Shown piece after piece: positions 21,996 to 35,584 of a stretch of 64,000 bases of DNA. The stretch comes from Anarhynchus alexandrinus (lineage: Eukaryota > Chordata > Aves > Charadriiformes > Charadriidae): positions 248,001 to 312,000 of the forward strand of contig VUYV01000519.1 in the NCBI GenBank assembly GCA_008711295.1. Direction: 5' to 3'. The notes below the pieces were generated by a model. That model did no database searches. It was not told where the DNA came from and saw nothing but the letters and a program-made list of their open reading frames with translations. Both the position numbers and the translations under genes were made by a program. The stretch's first letter is position 1; every line of letters begins with the position of its first letter.

Positions 21996-24900
21996 GAAAA
22001 GGCAGTTTGCTGTAAGGTCTCTGCCTCACATGCTGGAGAATTTAAGGGCTGCACCTAATGATGCCAAGAAGAGAAAAGATTGCTGTGTTGTGTGCCCCAA
22101 AGACACAGGTTGTAGCTCTGTTCCTGCCACAGCTTGCTTGTTCAAAGTTCCTACTTTTGCCACTTAAACCACTCTTTTCACAGCTTCTCAATAGCTGCAG
22201 TCTCTCTTTTTCTGAATACCGTTTTCGAGGCTGTGATGCCTGAGTAATGGAAGTATTAAGTATTCGCTTAGTTTGCAGAAATCCGTGGAAGCTGTGCTTG
22301 GGACACATGACGTGATGCCTACAGCAGCTATTCCAAAACTCAATTTCTTGTCTTGATTTGGGCACTCAAAATTAGCAACTACTTTTTGCTCTTGGTCACT
22401 TTATGTCTTAGTTTCTCAGTTGTGAAACAGGGAGAATCATCATTTTCTTTCAGTAGGGATTTCCTGAAGATATAAATTCATTAATATTTGTAAAGTATTC
22501 GTATACTTTAGTGAAGCACTGACGAAAAGCCCATGAGGAAATTAAGATTTCTATCTTCTGAACAGGGTTTAAATGGCTTGGGGCCATGCCTTCAAGGAGA
22601 AGAAAGCAAAATATTTAATACTGGCTCATTAAGTGAGCACTGCCCACTCCATGCACTGATGAAGCAAATGGTAGGATAGTAAAAAATTACTGTGTCATCG
22701 TTCAATTAGAAACCGTACTATAATACATATGTATAAGGAGACTGAATTAATGTTGCAGAGGCAACCTTCAATCTGGCGTTGCCGAAGTATTTAGCACTTG
22801 ACCTTACAGCCTAGATAATGTCCCTTTAATGTAGGTGTTTTTTATGTGTAATATAATTATGAGTGGCTGTTGAATGCTTTGGGTGCTGAGCCTATAAATT
22901 ACAAATCACAAACAGAAGAGCCTCTATAAATATATCCACCTCAATTCTCTCTCTGAGTAGATAAAGATTATCACAAATGCTAGATGGGATCTGGCTGATC
23001 ACTGAAAGCGTGAGTATCATGCACAAGTACCTTCTGAGTGTGTTTCTTTCTCCTCCGCCTCATATATAGCCAGAAAGAGAATTCCAGCTTGAAAGCCCGT
23101 CCTTACCCTTAATGTGGGACTATTAACATTAACTTTCATGTGGGACCCTGTAAGAGCCTAGGGGCCTAAACCCTGGATGTTTCTTGTTGCTTGGGCATTA
23201 TCTGCATAACAGTCTTTATCGTAGGGCTTTTCTAAGCCACCACACTTCAAATACCTAATAATGAACTATATTTTCCTGCTGGGACTGGAGAGCATGACTG
23301 ATAGTGACTAAGAGCATATTCTGCAGCCTGCTAACTATGATACTTTCTTTGAAAAGTTTTTTAGAGTTCCAAGTAATACCTGTCAATCAGCAGCCTTCAG
23401 ATGCCTAAAACCTGACTTAGGTGTTAGGTATGATGGCATATAATTAGTATGAGTTAACAAAAGCTGTCACGCTCTATTTTTCAATTTGCAGCATTATGTA
23501 GTTTACTAAACAAGCATATCTGTGCTGCTGGAGGTAGCGGTTATTTCTGGTCTATATCTGACTTGTTTTCTGGTTTTAAATAGATTTCTTTCAAGTTTTT
23601 GCTCATTTCTAACCTACCATTTGAATTTGAAGAGCTAAGGGCAAGAGTTGAAATTGATTTAATGAGGTCAACTATTTAGATTATGCTAAAGTAAACACTG
23701 TGACTAGGCTGTAAACCATTATTCCCTTGTAATAGGGATGTACGCTAATGAAGATAAAAGAGAATGGAAAATTTCTGCTACAGAGAATTTTGTGTACTGC
23801 ATCATCAAATTTACACTTAAGGAAGATTTATCTGCATACAAAGTCAGCATTGTAAAAATCATCTCATAAAACAACCATGTAAAAGATTTATCTTTTAAAA
23901 CTGGCATGATCTAGCTGTAGTTTAAGTCAGTGAAAGGGCACCCATTCATTGCAGGGCCCGCTGGATCACAGCACAGGAATCTATTTGGAAAAAAAACAAC
24001 ACCAAATTGCATATACGTTTATGGTAAACAGAGAATAAGAGTGAGCTTTTCTGTATAATTGTTTATAAATCATTTTTACCTTTTGGGTCAAAATATTGGG
24101 ATCTGGCTTGTATTCATTTTGACTAGAGGTAGGTGGATGCTGGAAAATGTTTCCTGGAGTAATCATTATATATTACTTTGACAACCATGATTATCTCCCC
24201 TTTGTGCATATTACCAAAAAGGAGTTTTCAAGAATGACTGGAAATTTTAAGTAAACATTGGAAAAATTTCAGAGAAAGCTAATAAACATTAAAGCATTTT
24301 GCAATAAAAACCTAAGACCAATTCTTATGCAGCCACAGAACTGGAAAGTATAGCTGATCACATTCTGATATCCATACAGTGATGCTGAATATTTATGCAT
24401 GCCATGAATATACCTGTACACATGCTTTTCCTAACTGCAATCCATAGCATTCCTTATTACAAGAATGACTTGCCATATATTTTTTAGTAAAGCTGTCAAC
24501 TTTAAAGCTGCCCAGTGTGACCATTGGTCACATGGTGTGACCATCACAGATAACCTACTAGTATCTCTAGCTTCAGCTGTTCTCCACAAACCAGCTCAGT
24601 CTCCGGGACACATCTTTAGGAGATGTTTTTTTCAGGAAAATTAGAAAGTGTCCTCTTGAAGGTCTTCGAGTAAAGGAACGACATTATAATACACGTTAAG
24701 GGGCCCCGCTTACGCTGCAAATGGATTTGAGACCGGTGTCCGAAAACTCATTTTAAGGAGCCTCTCTAACAGCACACGGAAGGCAAATCAGTCATTTTGG
24801 TTAAATTCTTTCATTCTGTTTGCATTGTTCCTTATAGGGTTATGCCATGATTGGCACATTGCGGCAACATCTTCTCTGGTATTTCTTAGAAAGGGAAAAG

Positions 24901-27900
24901 GTTTCTTACAGAGGAAAAATACCTTAAAAGTAGAAATGCCTTAATGTATGTAATGACACCTTAGAACTGATTATATATAATCTCACATTTGTTGTCTCAA
25001 AATACTGTATGTTACTAAAGTATGACAAAAGTATGCATTTGGGAGAAGGGAATGTGAAATACGTAAATGATTATATTACACGTTCAGAGACATTTTGAAC
25101 ATATAATTTCAATATATTTAGTTACATCTACAGGTGGTCCAATTTTTGAAAGCTGTTTGAAATTACTGAAAACGGGGGACAGTTTGCAAAGAATTGTCAA
25201 TGGCTTCTAGTTTTTCCATTAAAATACATTTCCACATATTTTAATAAAAATATTAGTACTAATTTTTGTTTGCCAAGAACTAGCTTTATATTTTGAAGAG
25301 TTACAATACTGATTTTTTTTAAGACTTGTGGTTTTTAGAAAAATTTTGGACGTTTTTAATTGGAAAAGTTTCAGAGGTAAAAAACCATCCTCCTAAAAAT
25401 TAGTCAGAGAAAATGTGAAATATTCATCTAGATTTCTCCATCCACTTTTATCAATCAACTTTTATTAAAATATCTCATTGGTGACACAAATACCCTGGTC
25501 ATTCTTGGCTCAATAGGGTTTTCATCTAGTAAACCCTAATTTGCATAGCAGATTTTTACCTCAACATGGTGAAAACTTTTGAGACCTGATGATTTTAATC
25601 TTAGTACAAGCAAAGTGCTAAAATGTTTCTGTTGGAGATGTCTAGACCTGGATGCATTGGACAGGGTATGTTTGTGATGCATATAATCACAAGCAACTTC
25701 AGAGGACATGGAAATCGCCATAAAGGAATACTGGTTTACGTCACAAATCTTTAAGACTTTTTGGAGGAAAACCTAATTTCTCAGGGCAAATTCTGAACAA
25801 CTTTGTAGAATACCTGTGAAAATATTTTAATTGCAGTGCTGCTGTTGCTGATTGAGTAGGATTCTTTCTTGCTACTTTTTTTTCGTCAGAGAAGCATATG
25901 AGCTTCTTACTCAGTTCTCCTCCTTCGTCTTCTGCGGAAAGGGCTCACCATGGTGTAACATGTAGATAACGTACCCATAAATGTGGTTTTGGCTAAATGT
26001 AAGCTTTTAAAACTGAAGTTCAGGTACATTTTGATGCATCTAGAACATGATATTCCGTCTGCGCTAAAAAAAAAAAATTACTAGCTTGTGAATATTCTTC
26101 TTTAAAAGACAGACCAATGGGTCCAAATGGATGTTTACCAGGAAAAAAATCTTTTGGTCTGATTAAATGGCGCTTCACTTTTGTCTTCTTTTAAATGCAA
26201 CTGATAAAGAACAAGGTTTGAAGGATTAGAGATGGGAAATGGGGTATGACTTGCAGGAGAAGAGCGTAGAAGATGTGTGCAAGCACTGGAGAGGACATAA
26301 TTTGTCATTTATGAAGAATGATTTATAGGCTTGTGTCTCCTGGATAAATGCAGAAGCACATGCGTATGGATTTCTGCGTGTCTCTAAAGCAAAGCTGTTA
26401 AGATCTTTGACACCAGTTTGATGCACATCAGTAATCTGAAAGAAAGTACTTAGATACATAGTATTCAAACACAGGCCTGAGTGTTGCAAACAATAGTACA
26501 CAATCAAAAGGACATCCACTTTTACGCACACGCTCGTTATGCTGGTTTGTGATAGCTGGGTAAACATACGCACAGTATGCCTAACTAGCATTTTTTTGTG
26601 CATTTTAGAGGAAACATGCTTGTTCCTCTGCCATTGTGTCCAAAGGCACGATGAAAACAGACTTAAATAAATAAGCAGCTAAATTATTATGAAATAGGGG
26701 CAAATAGAGGCTTGGTTATTTAAAATTAGTTTGTGATAGAAAAAAAACTAGATTTAATTTTCAGAATCAATTTTTTCAAGTGTGATCCATGCATAGGTTT
26801 TCTAAAGTTTTCTGTATTTAGGGGTATAGACAACTGGATCTCAAGCATCCTAGTTTTATTCAGATATGCTGCTGAGAATTAGAAGATCCTTATTTCTTCT
26901 GACTTTAATTTGGCTGACTGGATATTGAAATAAATGAACAAAAAGTAGCTGAAGTACAGTTACTGCAACTCACCCTGAGCTATTTTTGTACAATTGGTGA
27001 AGGTAGGCTACCTAACTCTGCAAGCCAGAGACTCTGATCATGGCACTCTGTTGCCTATTCCTAAATAATGGGGACATGCCACAATAGGAGGTGGGAAAGG
27101 GAAAAAAAGGAGTTTAAAAAGGATGAGGGAAAGATTGATGTTGATCAGTTACTTCCTTGGATTTAAAGGGAGGGAAATTACATCAGGAATGCACATTTGC
27201 CGTTACTGATTCTTCTGTTATTAATGTTATTAGTCTAAGAACTAGTGAGAGCACACAAATGAAAAAAGAAAAAGACCTGCTAATTAACATAACATTGAAA
27301 AGATCTTAATCTGCAGGATGGATTAATCATAAAATTTTGGTGGATGGACTATCCTAATGTTACTTTACACAAGGAGCATCTGCAGTGGAATCATTCTGGA
27401 TTAGGATCTGGGGATACTGCAGCAATACGCTTTTGTAAAATATTGGACATAATTTAATATGCAAAAGCAGAAGGGAAGGAGCACTGTGTAGTCAGCAGTG
27501 GTTAAAGTCAAACATCTAGAATGAGTCAGCACCGTATGAACTAAAATAAATGAGCAAAAGTGAAGCACAGTGAAATAAATAAATTGTGGAGATGAAGTGC
27601 AAGGGGAAAACGTGGAATTAAAACTGTACCTGGGAGTATTTTATTAAAACATGGAAAACTGATCAAGAAGAAGTATTTCCTGAAATCTTTTGATCAATCA
27701 TGCCCTATGTGTCTATACAATCTTGTGCAATTTTTATCCCTTGGCCCCATATACTATATTTTTATTTCCATATTTTTTCTACTTTACTTTTTTTTTCATT
27801 CACTCCTTACATTTGTCAAGTAGATTGCAGGAATGTTGCAACCAGTAAAAGCACACCCAATGTAAGTGGATCTATACATTATTTATAGATACAAAAGATA

Positions 27901-28041
27901 GTTTAAGGTAAGGCTTCAAGAGCGTTTTGTTCAGTTATTTAAATATGCACAGTGTATCCTGCCAAATGGACTGGCAAGCAACTTCAAGGTATGTAGGAGC
28001 ATCTTTGAAATACTGAATTAATGCAGTTAATGTTAAGCTTC
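21996..28041. other. Intron 5' of the PHACTR exon
   Basis: Long AT-rich stretch presumed intronic (minus-strand gene). No PHACTR initiator exon or other exon was recognised on either strand. Very A+T-rich patches at 24950-25350 and scattered TAAT motifs give no firm call. Confidence 0.5.
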
Positions 28042-28055
28042 GTGCCCCCTGCTGG
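28042..28055 (-). promoter_or_regulatory. CTCF-binding motif
   Basis: The minus strand reads CCAGCAGGGGGCAC, an exact match to the CTCF core consensus CCASYAGRKGGCRS. A match this good is expected far less than once in 64 kb. CTCF anchors chromatin loops and insulates domains, and motif direction matters for loop pairing. This one points in the minus direction, the same as the PHACTR exon. It lies at the edge of the unusual G+C-rich block that follows. Confidence 0.58.
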
Positions 28056-29100
28056 TGTGAAAGGAGATAAGATTGGAAAAGTGGAGGCACAGGTCTCCAG
28101 GAAATCAGAAACAATTATATCAGAAGTTGCTTAAGAGCGGAACCCGGACTCCCAGCGAGGACCAGAGGGTCTGACTGTAGTGCAAAGGTAGACTCACGCA
28201 GCCCAGAATGGCATCCTGACTGCACGATGTCCAGCCTGTCCCACCAGGCTGTGGTGTGCAGTTGCTAGAGGCACCGAGAGAGGGTGAGTCTTAGGACCCC
28301 TTCCATCAGACTGATGGCTGCAGAAAAGCGCTACGCGCAGTCTGCGGTAGGCGACTCTCCTTTTATGACAAAGCCTTCATCTATAATGTACTGAGCGGAA
28401 GTCATTCTGTTCTCTTAAAGTTCATCCAAGGGGCTCCACCCCTTGTATGCAATGGGGTACGCATTTCTTAATCCTGAACAAGCCTAGGTGAGAACTAGGT
28501 ACCAATAGCCAGGGCCCTGCACGCACTCCCTGCACACAGTGTATTTGGGTGTGCTCAAAGCAGGCTCTCTGACGTGGCACAGCTGTTGGAGACAGCAGCT
28601 TGAGAAGCCCTGACTAGCTTTGGAGCAGTCTGAGAAAGTGGCAAGAAGCCTCAACAGCTGCTCGCTCCCTTCTTTTGGGAGCTACGTTTACATTGAGGCC
28701 GTTGCCCACTTGCTGAGCGAGGCTGCGGCTGTGCCTGTGGCTGGCTATGTTCCTCACTGATCCACGTCCTGACCACTGACTTGATGTCCTGCTTGGCCTC
28801 ATACCTACCTCATCACCATGGTCTTGTCTGATGATCTGGACTCTGGGCTGAACCTGGTGACTATCACGGGACCTGCCTTGGTAGGCGAGGCCACTGCCTC
28901 TGCCCATCTTGCTGCCTCTTGGCTCGCTTCCCCTTATAGAGCACCCTGCTTCTGCTGCTCCTCAGCATCAGCCTGCTCAGCTCTGTCAAATACGAGGTCT
29001 TTCTTTGTATGCCCTGAAGCATAACTTTTTCAAGTAGAACTTCAAGATCAAAGCTGACGTCTCTCCAAAGTAGGCTACAGCTGAGATGGGATCTGCACAT
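28056..29100. other. G+C-rich unidentified block, possible decayed retroelement
   Basis: About 1 kb with raised G+C and CpG, for example GCGCTACGCGCAG near 28330, in an AT-rich region. On the minus strand 29100-28864 is an open stretch with a lysine/arginine-rich product (LEVLLEKVMLQGIQRKTS near its start), and 28907-28614 is open in another frame. The pattern resembles a frame-shifted remnant of a coding element or a retroelement end, but I cannot name the family. A noncoding transcript exon is also possible. Confidence 0.3.
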
Positions 29101-32100
29101 TTACAGCTTTGGATTGCAATTTGACTTGTTTTGGGGAAGTTACTGCCTTTCATGTGTTAGGTCCTATCTTGCCTATCAACACATGATTCCTCTATGCAAA
29201 CAAATGCCGATAGCACAGGCATCTTTCACCACATTAGTGGTCCAGGCTTTCATAATCAGTAGAGAGAATAAAGCATGATTTATAGTATCCCAAGGAAGAT
29301 GTCTGAGATTAGGTGAACCCTGCTCTTAAAATGACCATTTCTCTCCACTGACACATGCCAGGCTAGTCAGAAGTCTTAGGTGGACACATCTTCCCTGAGG
29401 ACACCTAAGGAATAAGTGAGCTGAATCCTATTCCAGGGCCCATTATATACTTTCAGCTCTCATGGCTGAAAGCCATGGTAGATTTGTATTTAGAATACAT
29501 TTACATCCAAGAATGACTAATATCTTCCATACACTTCAAAGGGAAAAGACTGTTTTGAAAATTAAAGTCCAGCTCCACGCTTCGATTTCAGATTCGGACT
29601 TTCCTAGGGCAAGGGGCTAGATGCAAGGGATCACAGTCCCTTCTTTCCTGCTTCTGATTTTCAGATGCGTCACCAGGCATTACGCACTTGGCAAGGACAC
29701 CCCCCGTCTCCTAGATCCCAACATACGGCCACAGAAGAGACAGTCAGGGAGGGCTGTGGAGCTTAGGATATTTCTGGCTGGTATCTGAAGACTACAGCCA
29801 GCTGGCTTCATTTACCAAGTTTTCTAAATCTAGCTAATCCTACTGTCAGATCCAGCTTTTGTGACTTTTCCATCCCTTCTGCTTCACTTTCCTTGGAGGA
29901 AACAGGGAACAGCTGTTTGAACAGTAGATGCAGCCCGAATGGCCAAACATCCTCTGTTCTGCACTCAGCCCACGGGAGTGAAGTGATGGCTGCTTCTGCA
30001 GGAGAGGATGGGAGACGAGGCAGCTGATAAGGTAACACCTCTCTCCTACTACCCTATAGCAGCAAAGGCAGTTCTGCAGCTTTTTGCAGGAGTAGAGATG
30101 AGGTGGGGGCGTTAGTGCAGGCAGCAAGGGATAGAGAACTGGTTAGTTGCTGAGGGCCAAAACCCTGTTTCAGTCTGTTTGGTGAGGTCAGAGCATCCTA
30201 TATTCAACTACACAAGACTAAGGTCAGCTGGGATTTGATATCATCTGTTAGCAATGGCATCATAGCTCTTTGAGTTCCTTCCCAACATTTTTGCAGTCCT
30301 ATTCCTTCCCTTCTCTTCCATCCACAAGGAGTGGGTACAGATGAGAATCGGTGCTTTACAGCTGCCATTTGTAACATTGTCATATCATTAATGTGAAAAC
30401 ATTGCAAAGGAGTTTTTTTCTTGATCTGGAGGATCAAAGGATTAAAAGGCAGGAATCTTCAAATCTCACAGAAAGAGTAAGTGGGTCATAAACCTCCATT
30501 CTACAGTCTGTAAACAGAGCATTTTGTAATGCAATAACGAATAATATAACTGAAGTAATAATAATACATATAATGTGTTCTGATGTTGTTTCTAATTAAA
30601 TGGCAGAATACTGTAGTCTTCTTTCACTCAATTCTGTCATAATGCCGTTTTAATGCCTATACACATACTGTTTGATAGCATGATTTGCTAATAGCATCGT
30701 GTTATTATATTAACATCAAATAGTTACTTGCAGTCCCATAAGGTAGATCTGTTGATAATGCTTTCTTGCAGACCTTTTATTCAGTTCCAAACTAGCTACT
30801 TGGGCTATGCCATTTATGGCGGATGAGTGCCTCACATTAGTCTATTTCTTTTTGGGTTTGTTTTTTTTTTTTTCCCCAGAAAGTTATAGCTAACACAGTT
30901 TAACTGTTTCTCAGAAGGCGAATAAGGGAAGAAATATGTTGGGTTTGCCCATGTTTGGAGAAATCATGCCATTATCTCATATAGAAATGCCTGTTCTGTG
31001 GAAGACAGCCTTAAAATTTGGCACAAGGTACAAGGACAAGAAGAGTTACCAGAGCTGTACGGGCAGCATCAACGCACGCTTGATAGGGTTGAGTTCCTTG
31101 TTGTCTACAGGGGGTAAGATAGCTCAGAGGAAGGGGATGCTACCATTAAGAAGTTTGGGGCTAAGGATGGTGATAAAGGCATTTGCTACAGGAAACCTTG
31201 ATGATGAAACTCTTCCAGAGATTTATTGTTTGGCCTGCTGAAGCCACCACTGTCACCTCAGAGATGCTCAGTGCTACCTCAGACAGTGAAAGCTTCCCAA
31301 AACTTCTCTCTGCACAGGCCACATTTAGTCTCTCACACCTATTGCTAGTGGGGTTGTCCATCCATCCTTGCCCTCAAGCACCTCTCCTGTCGCCAGGGGG
31401 CTGCTGTGTTGCAGCATTTGAGAATGTAGAGCAGAAGCATTGTCACTTCTGTGTGCAGAGTGATTTCCCTGCTGGCACCCAGCTCGTTGGAAAGCAGCTG
31501 ACCTTAAACACAGAGAGATGAAGAGAGGGGAGAGTACTAGAGTTTGGGGAAGAGGTCTCACAAGCGTGTGAGGTAAGCAATGTGAAGGACAGGAGCTGGG
31601 GAAAATGCAGTAAAAGGAGGAAAGAGAAAGGTGAAGAGTTGAAAGGGACAGATCATAAGTGCGTCATGGCTCGTATCAATGTACTGTTTCCAGTTGTGGA
31701 GGTGATTAGGGTTTGGGAGCTTCTCTACTATGCTGTGGTGCACAGTGGAAGCATGTCGTTGGCGTCTTTCATAAAATGTTCGCAAGCAGAGGGACAAAAA
31801 ATCCCCAAGTCTCAGTGCTGGTTCCTACTTGTTTTGGCCAAAGGATAGAAGCTCACATGACAGATGTAAAGGTCAACCCCCTGCTGATGACTTTTGTATC
31901 AAGGAATACAGTTCTGCATGACGGATTTTTTTCCTCATTTTGCATTTTAAAAAAGCAAAATAATTGCATTAAAACAAAGAATTAACCAGGTGCTAAGGTT
32001 AAAATTTCAGTTAGGCATCTAACTGATCAGCACAAGCATTTCTATGTCTGCTAACAATATAATTTCTCCAAGTATGGGTAAGATAATGGGTTTTTCCCTT

Positions 32101-35100
32101 GCCCTCTTGGAAATACTTACAGTGAAGGTTGCCTGTACAACCCTTATTGGTCACCTTGTGCACGTTACTGTAATAGACTTGCATTGCATGAATACATATT
32201 CCTTCTTCCATAGTCCCCTCCATACCTTGCAGTGCACAGGGATGTTGTTGACAAATTGCTGTAGCTTGTAAAGCGTTAAGCTGTAGGTTCCTGAATTTCA
32301 GTTTCTATGGAATAGCAAGGGGTTTGTTCTCATAGGGATATCGAAGAACTTATTTTAATATTACTTCTGTAGCAATGCTCAGGTGTCCATTGCATTTTAG
32401 AGATGGAGAAAAAGCCAGCAAAATCAGTCATTGCCCTTAGCCAATTTTTCCCTGATTTTGAGGTGCTTAGCATTTGTTTCTGTTGTTCAATGCAGAAGGC
32501 TGTGTTGTGACAGGAAAGGTTTTCTGTGACTTGTAGAGATGAAAATGTATCACAATAACTGGGGCAGCATCTGGGCAATGCAGCACGTGTTAGGCAGCAG
32601 CCCCTCAGCTGAGCCAAAGATTAAAGGTGGTACTGACCCCCATGTGTCCTGGAATGATGGCATCCCCTGGGTGGATTAGGTCTTGCTCTGGGAGAATGAC
32701 CTCCAGAGGGAAGGCAGAACTCTGTTGGCCAGACTTTGAATTTGATTAGCAACTGATGAAATTAATGGTGGAAAAAATCTGGATCGCATTTTCAGAAAAC
32801 AGGCAGTATGTAAAACCAAAAAAGGCTGATAGAGCTAGTTGGTTCTTACAGTTTTCTTCAATTTAATATGGTGTTTAAAGTTTAAGGAACAAAAAACCCC
32901 CTTCTCTCTGAAATTGCAAGTTTTCTCCGAAAATAGAGCTGGTGAGAAAAATGTGAACTGACTTTACCAAAAATATCATCTATGTTGTGAACAAGTCTCA
33001 ACTACATTAAAGCAAAGAAGCTTGATTACTCCTTCCCTCTCTCCCACTGCTGCTGCTCGGTGGGGACCTGCATTTCACAGGGAAGGATGCAGACCCGTGA
33101 GAGCCTGCTGTTTGCGTACAGTGTGCTGGACTGCCTCAGGGCTTTCCCAAACCAGTTATTCCTGCAGCACTGAATAACACCACATTATGATCCTGACAGC
33201 ATCGATAAGCAAGGAGGAAGGGGAAGGACACCACAGGCTTACACAGCAAGCAGTGTGCCATTTCTGTCCCCTCTGACTTGTCCATTTCGGTTCTGCAACA
33301 CCAGGGTCTGGATCTTGGCCGTTCCTTTTGCTCCTGCTGTGCACCCAACAGCTCTCATAGCTTTTCCTTGTCCTCTGAGAGGGCACATCAACCCTATCAT
33401 TACTCTTCTTGTAATCCCTTTTACACCCCGTGCATTTTGAAGGCCTTTCCCCGTGGCCTCTGTACACTTCAGTAGGTCAGTCACAAGGGCTGGCCCTTGT
33501 CCGGCCCTATACATCTTTATTGTACAGTTCAAATAGTAATTTTCTGCATCAGTACCAGAGTTTCTTACCTTGAGCTCCTTGACTGTAAAACAGTCTGTGA
33601 GCAGACTCGACATCCAGAAAGTAGTCCATTTTGAAGGAACTTTATGTTTGTGTACAATATTCCGGTATGGATGATCAGTCAGATTCCTGGGAAAGATTAC
33701 AGAGATGTCAGACAGAAAAAAGCTGGTGAGTTTCTTTGTGGAAGGAATTGTGTAGGCAGTCATTGAAGTACTTCGTATGGCATATTAGGGTCAAAGCATT
33801 TTCAAATCACTATTCATAGAACTTCATAAGTATCCTTTTCTATTTTGGTTTAAATCCTTGCCTAAATACATAAAAGAAAAGTACTACTGCAGTATTAGCG
33901 ATATTCCTAGTACCTTTCTAGTACAATCACCTTTATTTTAGCCACGATCTCCATTTCTTACATTACATAGTTAGATTCACCTGCCTGTTATATTCGCTCT
34001 TAAAAAGAAGATCAGAAAGGCTTGGGGCAGGGACCTCCTTTAGCCAGATCCACAGCCAGCACCTCTCAGTAGCCACTATTGTAACAGACTACGTTAAAAA
34101 TAGCATTCGTGCCACTTACGCCAAAACACTAGACTAGAAAGGTAGATGCAGTATTCTGGATATTTCGTTCCACCTAACTGACCAGAGGCCAGCCTTGCCT
34201 TTCCTGTCCCCTCTTACTGACCAGAAGCAGCAACAGAACATCCCACCATCAGTTTTAAAAGATGTGACAAAAGCAATCATTAGGAAATGGTAGACTATTC
34301 CTAGCACTGCTTCTTAGCTAAGGTTTATATTTTTGTCATTCTTCCGAACCTCAGATCTGTCTAGATCCTAGATTACAACTGTCTAAGATGTACATTGAAT
34401 CAGGTTTGCCTCTGCCGGGCAGAGTTCCCAGGATTACGCACATTATTGTGACCCTTCTCCAGCCTCCTTGCTACCTTCTGCATTTTCTTCTACTCTGAAC
34501 AACTCACATTAAAAACCAGGATTTACAGAAAACACACAATCCAGTTCTCTCCTCCACGCCTCAGTTAGCTACGGCATATAATCATAAGCATACAAACAGC
34601 TCTGCACAACGTTTATTTTCAGACAGACAGACAAAAATACCTCTGGTCCTTTTCCATGCAAACCTAACAGAAAGGTTTGGGGCAAGGAGTCTGACCCTCG
34701 CTTCAAGCAATTCCTTCGATTATGTTGGCAAAAATCAGGAAACCAGTGTTCCAAAGCTTTCCCTTTTTCCTTCGGTTCAGTTTTCATCGATCAACATGCA
34801 GTCCTTTCTAAAATTCAGAAGCCTATCCTGACGAGAAAACTTTTAAAATTCCTCAGCAATTCACTTTGCTGGAGCACTCCCAAACCAGAAACGATACTTA
34901 CTGCAGAGTATCAAGAGCTGCCGGGCAGTGGTGTAAGCTCCGGTAGTTTCAAGGAGGGTTTCTTTGATCTTACTAAATGTCCCCAGTGTAAGCAAACAAT
35001 TTTGATTGTTTGATTGGAACTCTGATGAATAATGCATAACGTCAACTGGACTTCCTTTATCAGATAAAAACGGCCAGGAGATGTTGTTACTTAGCAACAG

Positions 35101-35564
35101 GAGGTGACACTACGATCATCTCCCCCACTCCCCCTCACCCTTCATACTGAAAAATTAAGCCCCTGGTTTTGATTTGATAAAAACTTTCCCAAGGGAAAAA
35201 AAAAAATCTACATCAAGTTTCCTTAAGAATTTGTTTTTCACTCTGATCTTCCTTGTTGCATCTCATATTCTGAGATATTTTTCAGTGTTTCATAATGATT
35301 AACTGTAACATCATGTTTTGTCTAATAATTTGCTTTCAGTAAGTAAAATACCTACTTTCTCCATCATTTACTGCAAGGGTAATGGGATTGTTAAGCGTTT
35401 TGCTATGAATATAATGCAAATAACATCTTGAAGAGATTAATTTCTTATCTGGTACTGTTTGTTGGACAAGGCAGACAGAAAAAGCAACACACAAAATGTT
35501 CTAGTGATGCTACAAAATATATAGATTATCCAGAAACCTTTCCTATTACAGAATTCCTACTTTA

Positions 35565-35584
35565 ATTCATTCATTCATTCATTC
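35565..35584. repeat. (ATTC)5 microsatellite
   Basis: Five tandem ATTC units. Confidence 0.95.

Noticed and set aside
33239..33763. Longest gap-free open stretch, 174 codons on the minus strand
   Set aside because: No recognisable domain, no promoter or good splice context, and a length possible by chance in 64 kb. Reported only inside a noncoding segment.
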